NCBI GenBank assembly: GCA_015065225.1
Contig: SVQR01000008.1
Coordinates: 1-42,762 of the forward strand
Reading direction: 5' to 3'
DNA from: Oscillospiraceae bacterium
Lineage (GTDB): Bacteria; Bacillota; Clostridia; Oscillospirales; CAG-382
DNA: 42,762 bases
The position numbers and the translations under genes are program-made. The number at the start of each line of letters is the position of its first letter. The first letter of the stretch is position 1. Positions 8,032 through 16,315 of the stretch are shown one piece after another. The notes under the pieces were generated by a model. The model was given only the letters and a program-made list of their open reading frames with translations. It was not told where the DNA came from and did no database searches.

Positions 8032-8062
8032 AAAGACACCGTCACATAATGACAGTGTCTTT
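8032..8062 (-). terminator. Terminator of the GH39-like gene
   Basis: AAAGACACCGTCA pairs with TGACAGTGTCTTT with one mismatch, 7 bp after the stop codon at 8070. The T-run on the minus strand is short (TTTT). Confidence 0.65.
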
Positions 8063-8069
8063 GTTGGAT

Positions 8070-9407
8070 TTATTGCTTTTCTATTTTGATTAGTATTGTT
8101 GTGAAAAGCGGCATTTCAAGTATAACAGAGAATTTATCCGCTGTGAAATATTCTTCTTTGGTAAGCTCGAGATTGTGTTCTTTATCAAGGATGCTGATGC
8201 TTACTTTTACGGGAGAAGTGCAGTTTTCAAAATTTACCTTTACGTTCTTTGCTTGTGTACTGTCGTCGTCATTGAAATGGGTAAGCATAAGAGCATAATT
8301 ATCGCCGTCTGTTGCACAGCAATTGTAAATACTGTCAACGGCATATTCCGTGGGGATGTGTGTTCCGAGCTTTGCAAGTTCACGGAATGCAAGGAAAGGA
8401 TAATAACCCTTGAGACATTCGTAGGTCTCATGTGCAAACATACCGTTCATACCGGATGGTCTTGCATCGTAGTACATAAGCATATCCAGCGGCTCGTGCT
8501 GTCCCATGCACATTACAGAGGCAATAAACGCCGCCCCCTTAAGGCTCTTTTCCACCTTTATGGAATACTTCCAGTCATCACCGGAAAAGCCCTTGATGTA
8601 GTTATATTCGTCAAGCACCATAGGTATATGGGAAAGTCCGAGCGAATCAAGTGTTTCTCTGTTCTTTCTGATGTACGGAGCAAGCTCTTCGGCGAATCTT
8701 CCGTACCAATGGAAGGAGAAGAAGTCCATATGAGCCTCGCCCTTTGCAACGCTGTCGAGAACCATCGTCTTAAGCGGGTTTTCCTTGGGATTGTAGAAGG
8801 AACATCCGCCGATTTTAAGATTGGGGAATTTTTCCTTGAGGTGCTTTGAGGTAACACAGTAAAGCTCGTTGAACTGCTCCGCATTACCCTGCCAGCAGGG
8901 ACTTGCACCGTCGAAGATACCTAAATCGGGCTCGCACCAGATTTCCCAGTATTCGATATTATGGTGGAAGCCGTTTGCCCAGCCCTCGTTGTAGTGTCTT
9001 ATGATATGCTCGCAGATTCTCGCCCACTTTTCAAAATCCTTCGGAACTCTCGTACCGTACTTATAGCCGTGCTCGATGGAAGCACCGAGTCTGTAGAAAA
9101 TCTGTGTACCTGCCGCAAGTGTAGTTGCAATATACTTGTCTGTAGGCTCAAAGATGTAATTTTCGGGATTTGTTTCGTCCGCATCGAAATTGCGAAAAAT
9201 TCTGTGTACGTCAACAATATGCTCACCGCCGTATGACGCACAGAAGGAAGCATCGTGATTTCTCGCAAAGGGAATACACGCCGCCTTGTAGGTGTCGAAA
9301 TTGTTGTAGGAATTACGGACTCCGCCGTCAATCGGACCGTTGTTGACACAGTTCATCGGCTTTATTTTGCCGCCCTTTTCCAAAAGGTTTATTTTAAACT
9401 CTGTCAT
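8070..9407 (-). CDS. GH39-like (clan GH-A) glycoside hydrolase
   Basis: A 445-residue cytosolic TIM-barrel enzyme. The acid/base segment is EYWEIWCEPDL (152-162), placing the catalytic glutamate at 159, and the nucleophile segment is MVLDEYN (263-269) with Glu267, spaced as in GH39 beta-xylosidases and alpha-L-iduronidases. The residue before the acid/base, normally a clan-conserved Asn, is Cys158 here. Residues 370-445 form a beta-sandwich tail typical of GH39. It probably removes xylose or another terminal sugar from imported oligosaccharides. RBS AAGGAG. It is separated from the upstream GH3 gene by its own promoter. Confidence 0.82.
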   Translation of the reverse strand: MTEFKINLLEKGGKIKPMNCVNNGPIDGGVRNSYNNFDTYKAACIPFARNHDASFCASYGGEHIVDVHRIFRNFDADETNPENYIFEPTDKYIATTLAAGTQIFYRLGASIEHGYKYGTRVPKDFEKWARICEHIIRHYNEGWANGFHHNIEYWEIWCEPDLGIFDGASPCWQGNAEQFNELYCVTSKHLKEKFPNLKIGGCSFYNPKENPLKTMVLDSVAKGEAHMDFFSFHWYGRFAEELAPYIRKNRETLDSLGLSHIPMVLDEYNYIKGFSGDDWKYSIKVEKSLKGAAFIASVMCMGQHEPLDMLMYYDARPSGMNGMFAHETYECLKGYYPFLAFRELAKLGTHIPTEYAVDSIYNCCATDGDNYALMLTHFNDDDSTQAKNVKVNFENCTSPVKVSISILDKEHNLELTKEEYFTADKFSVILEMPLFTTILIKIEKQ

Positions 9408-9436
9408 AGCGTTTTCTCCTTTTTCGCTTTTTTAAT

Positions 9437-9465
9437 ATTTTACATTATTTAAATTTACCTGTCAA
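9437..9465 (-). promoter_or_regulatory. Promoter of the GH39-like gene
   Basis: Minus strand TTGACA (9460-9465), 17-bp spacer, TAAAAT (9437-9442). Confidence 0.75.
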
Positions 9466-9470
9466 TATGT

Positions 9471-9485
9471 TTCGGAAAATCCGAA
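9471..9485. promoter_or_regulatory. Palindrome just upstream of the GH39 promoter
   Basis: TTCGGAAAATCCGAA is a perfect inverted repeat between the GH3 stop codon and the GH39 -35 box. On the minus strand it could be a weak GH3 terminator (no T-run) or an operator. Confidence 0.4.
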
Positions 9486-9500
9486 TTTTATTCGTAAGCA

Positions 9501-11162
9501 TTAAAGTCTCGGAGCAAGCGGGTCTGCATTGAAGGAGCAAGTACCCGTAAGCTCACACTCACCGTAAATGCCCGCAACAAGCGCCTCAAAATATTCGGGG
9601 CAGATACAGTAAAGATTCAGGAAGTTTTTCGCAGCGGGGAACCAGTCATTATAGATGAAGGGAGAGCCTGTGGAAATACAAATGCTCTTTTCCTCGCCGT
9701 ATGCAAGAATATTTATAAACTGTGTAGCTTTTTCAAGAATAAATCCACCCATTCCGTAGGGCTGATGAGGTGCGATGTGTGCGATGTACAAAATGAGGTC
9801 GTTGTTTTCCGCAATTTCCTTCATATGCGCTTCGTTCTTTACCTGGTCGCATATGCTGACGGTTGCGCCTCTTTTCTCAAATTCGGGCTTCAGATGCTTT
9901 TCAACAGCATCAAGCACGGGCTGATTGTAGCCTATGTATACAAATTGAACCTTCTTTATGTCCTCGCGCTTTACGGGAACAAGGTTGTTTGTTCTGCTCA
10001 TCCACGAAATGGACCTGGGAGCGTACTTCCTGCACATCTCTACGGCATCGTTCTTGATTCTTGCTCTTTCCTCAAGAGTTAAAGGCTCGTAATCCTCATC
10101 GAAAAGTCCGAGCTTTTCCTTGAGATCAAGAACCTTCTGACAGGCATCATCAATTCTTTCCACAGGGATTTTGCCGTCAAGAACAGCCTTTTCCACAATA
10201 TCAATAAAATCAATATGATTCGGTCCGAGAATTACGTCATTTCCCGCATTGTAGAGAGCGGCGTAAAAGTCCTCGGAATTTGTAAACATAGCCGTAAGAC
10301 CTCTCATACCGACAGCATCGGTAATTACAATACCCTTGAAGCCCATCTTCTCCTTGAGAAGCTCTGTAACTATCTTTCTTGAAAGAGTTGCGGGGAGATA
10401 TTTGCCGTTCATCTTTGTATCGTCCGCCGCAGGGAATGCGAGGTGACCTACCATTATGCTTTCTACACCGGCATCAATTCCCGCCTGAAATACACAGCCC
10501 TGTCTTTCGTACCATTCATCAAGATTCTGACGGATAAGGTAGTCGGAAAAGTGGGAATCACGGTATTCATCTCTGTCAGCACCGGGGAAATGCTTGAGCG
10601 TTGCCGCAACACCCGCCGCCTGTATGCCCTTGACATATGCGTTTGTCATTTCGGTAATAACCTCGGGCTTGTCGGAAAATCCTCTTGTAAGACTAACCGA
10701 GCAGAAGGGAGAGGGATTGTCGCAAACGGGACTCCAGAGCCATTTTACACCGCACGCCTTAACCTCGGAAGCAATATATTTTCCGTGGTCGTATGCCGCC
10801 TGTGAGTCGCCGACCGAGCCTATACCCGTATTGGATGTGGTTACGGAAAAGTAAGGGAATGTGCTTCCGCATCCTCTTTCCGCATCCATCGCACCGAGGA
10901 ACGGAACCTTCATAAGAGTGCTGAAATGCTTGTTTCTTGCTCTGTTGTAGATATCTGCATTGAGAGCGGCATCATCTGCATTTTCCTCCGCCATATTGAC
11001 AAAGTCCATTTTGATATTGCCGAATGTCCAGAGAATTCCGTACGGATTATTTTTCATATATTCGTCAACATTTTCGACCTTGCTGAGAAAATTACTTCGG
11101 AGTGCCGCTGTCTGTCCTATTTTTTCGCGAAGCGTAAGCTCGGATAAGGTTACTTTTTTCAT
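9501..11162 (-). CDS. GH3 beta-N-acetylhexosaminidase, NagZ-like
   Basis: A 553-residue cytosolic protein. The start at 11162 (MKKVTL) follows GGAGG at 8-base spacing; an in-frame ATG five codons upstream lacks a site. The GH3 barrel contains LKHFPGADRDEYRDSH (189-204), the KHFPG-x(n)-D-x-H signature of the NagZ branch in which a loop Asp-His pair (Asp202/His204) serves as acid/base, and ITDAVGM (280-286) with Asp282 as nucleophile. NagZ-type enzymes release N-acetylglucosamine from chitin, peptidoglycan or host glycan fragments by hydrolysis or phosphorolysis. The C-terminal part (about 400-553) is an alpha/beta domain as in two-domain GH3 enzymes. Its product would feed the nagA-nagB operon 4 kb away. 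A remnant sharing its first codons lies directly upstream. Confidence 0.85.
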   Translation of the reverse strand: MKKVTLSELTLREKIGQTAALRSNFLSKVENVDEYMKNNPYGILWTFGNIKMDFVNMAEENADDAALNADIYNRARNKHFSTLMKVPFLGAMDAERGCGSTFPYFSVTTSNTGIGSVGDSQAAYDHGKYIASEVKACGVKWLWSPVCDNPSPFCSVSLTRGFSDKPEVITEMTNAYVKGIQAAGVAATLKHFPGADRDEYRDSHFSDYLIRQNLDEWYERQGCVFQAGIDAGVESIMVGHLAFPAADDTKMNGKYLPATLSRKIVTELLKEKMGFKGIVITDAVGMRGLTAMFTNSEDFYAALYNAGNDVILGPNHIDFIDIVEKAVLDGKIPVERIDDACQKVLDLKEKLGLFDEDYEPLTLEERARIKNDAVEMCRKYAPRSISWMSRTNNLVPVKREDIKKVQFVYIGYNQPVLDAVEKHLKPEFEKRGATVSICDQVKNEAHMKEIAENNDLILYIAHIAPHQPYGMGGFILEKATQFINILAYGEEKSICISTGSPFIYNDWFPAAKNFLNLYCICPEYFEALVAGIYGECELTGTCSFNADPLAPRL

Positions 11163-11287
11163 TATTATATCCTCCAATGAAAAGTTTATTTTTCTCTAGA
11201 ATACACCGATTTTTTATTATAATCTATAATGAAATCGACGAGTTTTATAAAAATATTGCTTTTTCAAAAAGCCTCGCCTTTATTGCC

Positions 11288-11316
11288 ATTATACTATCGC
11301 AAATCCGCTTTGTTAA
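11288..11316 (-). promoter_or_regulatory. Promoter of the GH3 gene
   Basis: Minus strand TTAACA (11311-11316), 17-bp spacer, TATAAT (11288-11293). A hairpin GCTTTTTCAAAAAGC (11258-11272) lies within the first transcribed bases. Confidence 0.7.
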
Positions 11317-11325
11317 CTGTATCTT

Positions 11326-11356
11326 AAAAGAAAAAGTGTACCCCGAGAGATACACT
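11326..11356 (-). terminator. Terminator retained behind the nagB remnant
   Basis: AGTGTA (11335-11340) pairs with TACACT (11351-11356). On the minus strand the stem is followed by TTTTTCTTTT. It lies 19 bp beyond the remnant's stop codon. Confidence 0.75.
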
Positions 11357-11374
11357 CAATCCGTCATAATTCAA

Positions 11375-11500
11375 TTAAAACTTAACAACCTTGGAAGCGC
11401 TTTCGCTGTCGATATAGAGAATGAAATCGGAGTGCTCCTTAAGGAGTGTTGCGGGAACCGTATTTGTGGTTTCCGTAAGCTCGGATAACTGAATTTTTTT
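11375..11500 (-). pseudogene. nagB-like 3' remnant fused to a GH3-like 5' end
   Basis: In one minus-strand frame ending at TAA (11375-11377), 32 residues (11378-11473) reading ETTNTVPATLLKEHSD...SASKVVKF match the C-terminus of the intact NagB at 15552-16289 almost residue for residue. Directly upstream the frame reads KKIQLSELT, and its TTATCCGAGCTTACG is identical over 15 bases to codons 6-10 of the GH3 gene at 11162. No ATG or ribosome site precedes it; the position equivalent to the GH3 start is ATA. This is best explained as a deletion that joined the first codons of a GH3 copy to the last codons of a nagB copy. Promoter and terminator are still present, so it is probably transcribed but not translated. 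Confidence 0.8.
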
Positions 11501-11576
11501 ATGATTGTTGCATTTTTTCGTTAATATATCTGTATATGCGAATTCTTTATGGGAAAATAATGTTGTTTTTGATTAT

Positions 11577-11605
11577 ATTATACAGTGGGAATTATGCTAT
11601 GTCAA
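11577..11605 (-). promoter_or_regulatory. Intact consensus promoter driving the nagB remnant
   Basis: Minus strand TTGACA (11600-11605), 17-bp spacer, TATAAT (11577-11582). A 16-bp palindrome GCTTTTTATAAAAAGC (11607-11622) abuts its upstream side. Confidence 0.8.
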
Positions 11606-11918
11606 TGCTTTTTATAAAAAGCGAATAAAATTCGTAAAAGTACGAGGGATGTTGTGAGTACTTTTACTGTAATTTCAAAGATTGCAAGTATTCTTGAGGG
11701 CAAACAATCTCCGATGTATAAATAAGCCACACGGAATTTTGAAAAAATACAAATTAACTATTGACATGCGAAAGGCTGTATGATAAAATCGGGATGCCGG
11801 CAGAACGTGAATGTTTCTGAAATAGCAGCATATTTTCGTGTGCCGTGTAAAGTATTGAAAGCATATGACGATACTCAAAGTTTTGGTCGTTTTGTGCTAG
11901 AAAGTTATGATTTGTCTA
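11606..11918. other. Intergenic stretch without a convincing gene
   Basis: AT-rich. It holds the palindrome at 11607-11622, a 9-bp inverted repeat TAAAAGTAC/GTACTTTTA (11635-11643 and 11658-11666) without T-run, and a plus-strand promoter-like pair TTGACA (11761-11766), N17, TAAAAT (11784-11789). An open frame after it has no ribosome site. Confidence 0.5.
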
Positions 11919-11947
11919 TTTACTTTTTAAAAAACATAGTATATAAT
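11919..11947 (+). promoter_or_regulatory. Promoter of the SLH beta-helix gene
   Basis: TTTACT (11919-11924), 17-bp spacer, TATAAT (11942-11947), 37 bp before the start codon. Confidence 0.65.
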
Positions 11948-11984
11948 AACTGCGGATATACAAAAAATAAAGGAGTATGCGAGA

Positions 11985-14900
11985 ATGAAAAAAATCAAAA
12001 CAGTTATGTCATTTGTACTGTCGCTTGTTATGCTTGGCTCTTTGACGACTTTTATCGGTTTCGCCGAAGAGTACAAGGATATTGTCATTCCGTATAAGGA
12101 TATAGCGCAAGGACAGGTTGACAGAAAACCGTATTCTGTATGCGAAAAGGTACAGGATGGTGAAAAGGGTGAGGTATATAAAGTAAGTCCCAATACCGAA
12201 ACCACGGAAGACGGAAAGGTTAATATCGATGCCTGGAATCTTACAAAGTATAATATAAATCTTAATCATTACATAACGATGAGGATAGAATACAAATATA
12301 CCTCCGATTCGGATGCAAAATATTTCCCTGCGGCAAGTCTTTCCTCCTACGGCGGAAAAACTCTTAAGGCGTGGAGAACTGTGAAGGCGGATACTGCACT
12401 CGAAAAAGGCAAGTGGTCAAGCGTTGAAATAGACCTTACTCCCGCACTTACAAACAATATTGTTGACGGTATGCTCTGGCAGTTCCATATATATCCCTTC
12501 GGCACAAACGCAAATGCAAAATCACTCTTAAACGGCGAAAGCATACTTATCGGAAACATAACATTTTCTACAAAAGCTGCAGAGAAAAATGAGGCAGAGC
12601 TTAATATGGAATATACCGTAAAATTCACATTTGAAAGAGACAGCATACAAAATCCGTCCGATATAACCGCAAAACCGGGCGACAAAATCACTTTGCCGAA
12701 AACAGGCCAGACACTTGGCGAGAAGACCGTAACAAAATGGTTCTGTAACAATGACGGCAAGTATTATAACGGCGAAACGGAATACACAATGCCCGATGGT
12801 GATGTGGAATTTATAGCATATTGGCAGAATGTGTCAACGGGAGTTATCGAGCCCATAAAAATAAGCTACTCCGATTATTCCGGCGGTATCTGCAACAGAG
12901 TTGACACGGGAACACTTAATACCGTGGAATTTGAGGGCAAACAGACCGTTGAAATTATACCCAATCCAAAATCCGAAAACGGTGGCTCTATAAATCTTGA
13001 CGGCTGGACATACGGCGGTGCAAAAATCAACGCAGAACATTACAATACTGCAATGGTTGTATACAAGTATCTTTCGGATAATCCCGTTTCGGGAAAGGCA
13101 AAGCTCGATATCCTTAAATGGAACGAGTTTTCCAAAGGTACATATATGAACTCACGCGAGGATATACAAGAAGGCAAATGGGCGGTTGTATCTTATGATA
13201 TGAGCGAAGCAAAATCCAAAGCTCTTGAAGGAAAGATACCTCATCTCGGTCAGATGCATATACATCCTCTCGGGTCAAACAAGGTCGGAATCATGTCGGA
13301 AAACGATAGAGTTTATGTTGCGGATATGATATTCATTCCCGAAAAGACAACATATGCGTCATATAATTCCGCATATATCGGCGGTTATGATGACGGCACA
13401 TTCAGACCGGGCGGCACAATGACAAGGGCGGAAGCCTGCACGGTACTTGCAAGACTTATGGCAGACGGAGATGCGAATGTTGAAAATGTCACCAAGACAT
13501 CCTTCTCTGATGTTGCGGAAAACGAATGGTACGCAAAATACATTTCTGCCTGCGAAATGGCGGGACTTCTTACATCATACAGCGGAAATTTCAATCCCAA
13601 TCAGAATATTACAAGAGCCGAATTTGTAGAACTTGTATTTAAAATGGGACTGCTTAACGATAAGGGCAAGAACGGCACATTTACGGATGTTCCCGAGAAT
13701 CATACAAAGGCTGATATGATTTCTGCCGCAGGAAAATCAGGACTTGTAAACGGCTACGACAACGGTGACGGCACATTCAGCTTTAAACCCGACAAGACCA
13801 TTACAAGAGCTGAAGTGGTAAAGGTAATAAACAATGCTCTTGGCAGAAGCTCAACTGCGGAAAGTGTGAAGGCGGCAGGCTGTAACAATAAATTTGCCGA
13901 CCTTTCCGAAGCCTTCTGGGGATATGCGGATATACTTGATGCCGCAAACACACACATCTCGTTTAAAACAACCGACGGAAAGGAAATGTGGTTGCAAATG
14001 GATAAAGTAATAGATGAATCAGGCTTTAATCCCGACTATGAGGCGGCAATAAACAAAGCTGCGGAAGTTGATGCTCTTATGGAAAAGAGAATTGTCGAAA
14101 TAAGAAACACAACCGACAATGTAAATGTCAGCGGCAAGAAGATATATGTATCCAACAAGGGAGATGATGCAAACAACGGTCTTTCGGAAAGCACTCCCGT
14201 TGCTACAATAGATGCGGCGCAGAAAATTGCGGTATCCGGTGATGCAATCCTCTTTGAAAGAGGCGGCGAATGGAGAGTAAACTTCACAACAATTCCCGGT
14301 GTATACTACGGTGCATACGGAAACGGTGTGAAGCCGCTGCTGAACGGAAATCTTACGGGTGATGCGGCAGATGCTTCTCTCTGGACTTTGGTTGAGGGTA
14401 CAACAAATATCTATACCTTCAAAGAAAAGCTCCGTGATGTCGGCAATATAATTTACAATGACGGCAGTATTTACACGGAAAAGCTTGTTCCCATGATAAA
14501 TGACAGACTTGAGCTTTGCATAAACAACGTAAAATACGATCCGAAAACAAGCCACACAAGAAACAACACCTTCTTTATGGTGTATGATAACATCACAAGC
14601 AAAACATTGAATATGCCTCAGACTTACGGCACATTGTATTTGAGATGTGACGAAGGAAATCCGGGTGCTGTGTACAACAATATAGAAATAGCATCTTACG
14701 GTCATACAATGATTGCAAAGTCCGACAACACCATAGAAAACCTCTGCATCATGTATGCGGGCGGTCACGGTATCACGGCAGGCACTTGCAAAAATCTTAT
14801 TATCCGCAACTGTGAAATAGGCTGGATAGGCGGTACAAGCCAGTACATCAACGACGGCAAGAACACTCGTTACGGAAACGGTATCCAGATATACGGCGGA

Positions 14901-15464
14901 TGCGACAACTATGTAATTGATAATTGCTATGTATACGAATGCTACGATGCAGGTATTTCACCCCAGTATTCTTCCGGCGGTACAAACGAAGTACTTCTCA
15001 AGAACATTTTCTATACCAATAACGTAATAGACAAGTGTATTTACAACATAGAATACTTTATTGGTAAAACAGCATCCGGCAATGCGGAAAGATACATAAA
15101 GACAATGCACTTTACGGGCAACATCCTTGCAAGAAGCGGCTACGGTTGGGGAATGATGCCTTCAAGATCCGCTTGTATAAAGGGATGGGACAGCTTTAAC
15201 AAGGCATCTGATTTTATTATAAAGGACAATATAATCCTTAATCCGGCATACAACGCATATCACATCGGTGCGGACTTTGACGGTTGGCTTCCCGAATTTT
15301 CCGCAAACACCTACATCATTCGCAGAAATTCGCAGTTTATAAAGTACGGCGCAAACGGCTCGGCTCAGTACACATATGACAGCACAGCAGAGCAGACAGC
15401 GAAAAACGTACTTCTCGAAAATGACTTTACAATATACTATCTCCCGGAAGATTACAAAGGCTGA
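11985..15464 (+). CDS. SLH-anchored surface protein with tandem CBM-like modules and a right-handed beta-helix
   Basis: A 1159-residue modular exoprotein; RBS AAAGGAG. Residues 1-27 are a signal peptide. Residues 30-200 and 285-455 are two related jelly-roll-like domains (each with a KGKW/EGKW strand and a later HIYPFG/HIHPLG strand). Between them, 210-280 is an InlB/Flg_new-type beta-repeat ending MPDGDVEFIAYW. Three SLH repeats follow (about 460-500, 506-556, 566-622; TRAE motifs at 480, 543 and 607), which bind secondary cell-wall polymer and anchor the protein to the surface. A partial fourth SLH-like segment occupies 636-655. Residues 718-1159 form a parallel beta-helix with NCEIGWIGG, GNGIQIYGGC and CYVYECYDAGIS. 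This part is paralogous to the full-length cytosolic proteins at 36831 and 40943. It is probably a polysaccharide lyase or glycosidase; catalytic residues are not assigned. Confidence 0.9.
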   Translation: MKKIKTVMSFVLSLVMLGSLTTFIGFAEEYKDIVIPYKDIAQGQVDRKPYSVCEKVQDGEKGEVYKVSPNTETTEDGKVNIDAWNLTKYNINLNHYITMRIEYKYTSDSDAKYFPAASLSSYGGKTLKAWRTVKADTALEKGKWSSVEIDLTPALTNNIVDGMLWQFHIYPFGTNANAKSLLNGESILIGNITFSTKAAEKNEAELNMEYTVKFTFERDSIQNPSDITAKPGDKITLPKTGQTLGEKTVTKWFCNNDGKYYNGETEYTMPDGDVEFIAYWQNVSTGVIEPIKISYSDYSGGICNRVDTGTLNTVEFEGKQTVEIIPNPKSENGGSINLDGWTYGGAKINAEHYNTAMVVYKYLSDNPVSGKAKLDILKWNEFSKGTYMNSREDIQEGKWAVVSYDMSEAKSKALEGKIPHLGQMHIHPLGSNKVGIMSENDRVYVADMIFIPEKTTYASYNSAYIGGYDDGTFRPGGTMTRAEACTVLARLMADGDANVENVTKTSFSDVAENEWYAKYISACEMAGLLTSYSGNFNPNQNITRAEFVELVFKMGLLNDKGKNGTFTDVPENHTKADMISAAGKSGLVNGYDNGDGTFSFKPDKTITRAEVVKVINNALGRSSTAESVKAAGCNNKFADLSEAFWGYADILDAANTHISFKTTDGKEMWLQMDKVIDESGFNPDYEAAINKAAEVDALMEKRIVEIRNTTDNVNVSGKKIYVSNKGDDANNGLSESTPVATIDAAQKIAVSGDAILFERGGEWRVNFTTIPGVYYGAYGNGVKPLLNGNLTGDAADASLWTLVEGTTNIYTFKEKLRDVGNIIYNDGSIYTEKLVPMINDRLELCINNVKYDPKTSHTRNNTFFMVYDNITSKTLNMPQTYGTLYLRCDEGNPGAVYNNIEIASYGHTMIAKSDNTIENLCIMYAGGHGITAGTCKNLIIRNCEIGWIGGTSQYINDGKNTRYGNGIQIYGGCDNYVIDNCYVYECYDAGISPQYSSGGTNEVLLKNIFYTNNVIDKCIYNIEYFIGKTASGNAERYIKTMHFTGNILARSGYGWGMMPSRSACIKGWDSFNKASDFIIKDNIILNPAYNAYHIGADFDGWLPEFSANTYIIRRNSQFIKYGANGSAQYTYDSTAEQTAKNVLLENDFTIYYLPEDYKG

Positions 15465-15477
15465 GAGATAAACAAAA

Positions 15478-15513
15478 ACGGCAACCGAAAATCAGCGGTT
15501 GCCGTAATTTTTT
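15478..15513. terminator. Bidirectional terminator between convergent genes
   Basis: ACGGCAACCG (15478-15487) pairs perfectly with CGGTTGCCGT (15496-15505), with T-runs on both strands. It ends the SLH protein gene on plus and the nag operon on minus. Confidence 0.9.
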
Positions 15514-15551
15514 ATACCTATAAAGATTTTTCGCAAAGCAGGATAAGATTA

Positions 15552-16289
15552 TCAGCCGATGTTTATAACCTTTGATGCGCTGTCCTTGTCTATGTAAAGA
15601 ATAAAGTCGGAATGTTCCTTAAGAAGTGTTGCGGGAACAATGTTTGTGGTTTCTGTTGCGTGGATTGTTTTTTCAACGGCATCAGCCTTAACAGCATAAG
15701 GAACGCAGGAAACGATTCTTTCGCACTGCATAATCTGGTAGGTTGTCATGGATACAGCCTGCTTCGGAACATCGTCCATTGTAGCGAACCAGCCTTCGCC
15801 CATCTGCTGCTTCTTGCACTTTTCATCAAGGTTTACTATGATGTAAGCTTCCTTTGTATCAAAGTCTGCGGGCGGATCGTTGAATGCGATGTGTCCGTTC
15901 TCGCCGATGCCGATAAGTCCGATATCAATGGGAGCTTCTCTTAGTTCCTTAGTAAGCTGTGCGATACCTTCCTTTGTACCGTCAACAAAGTGAACAGCCT
16001 TGAGAGGAGCTACCTTGTCAACAAATCTTTCCTGAAGATACTTTCTGAAGCTTGCGGGATGTGTCACGGGAAGGTCCACATATTCGTCAAGATGGAACAT
16101 CTCAACGCAGTCCCACTTGATGCCCGGCTCTTTTGTGAGTGCTTCGATCGTATCAAACTGTGAAGCACCTGTTGAAAGCACTATTCTCGCATAACCCTGT
16201 TCGGCAATTACTTCTCTGAGCACCTGAGCCACGTGCTTTGCCGCACTCTTTCCAAGCTCGTATCTGTCTTTGCAAATTCTGATTTCCAT
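15552..16289 (-). CDS. nagB: Glucosamine-6-phosphate deaminase
   Basis: A 245-residue enzyme converting glucosamine-6-phosphate to fructose-6-phosphate and ammonia. Signatures: STGASQFD (39-46, phosphate loop), FHLDEY (65-70, containing the catalytic Asp/Glu segment) and GIGENGHIAFNDPP (127-140, His133). Length matches the family. It is the last gene of the operon and starts 26 bp after nagA, with AAAGGAAAG as ribosome site. Its C-terminal 34 residues are duplicated in the remnant at 11375-11473. It is cytosolic and connects amino-sugar catabolism to glycolysis. Confidence 0.95.
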   Translation of the reverse strand: MEIRICKDRYELGKSAAKHVAQVLREVIAEQGYARIVLSTGASQFDTIEALTKEPGIKWDCVEMFHLDEYVDLPVTHPASFRKYLQERFVDKVAPLKAVHFVDGTKEGIAQLTKELREAPIDIGLIGIGENGHIAFNDPPADFDTKEAYIIVNLDEKCKKQQMGEGWFATMDDVPKQAVSMTTYQIMQCERIVSCVPYAVKADAVEKTIHATETTNIVPATLLKEHSDFILYIDKDSASKVINIG

Positions 16290-16315
16290 AATTCTTTCCT
16301 TTCAAATTAAAATTC

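Noticed and set aside
8175-8849. Long antisense frames such as this one, 14019-14768, 22970-23773 and 28044-28967
   Set aside because: They mirror well-supported genes on the other strand and lack ribosome sites or recognisable protein features.
11635-11666. 9-bp inverted repeat considered as a terminator
   Set aside because: The loop is 14 nt and no T-run follows on either strand.
11780-12097. Open frame of 105 codons on plus with a faint helix-turn-helix-like NVSEIAAYF stretch
   Set aside because: No ribosome site; it runs through the promoter and into the signal-peptide coding region of the SLH protein in another frame.
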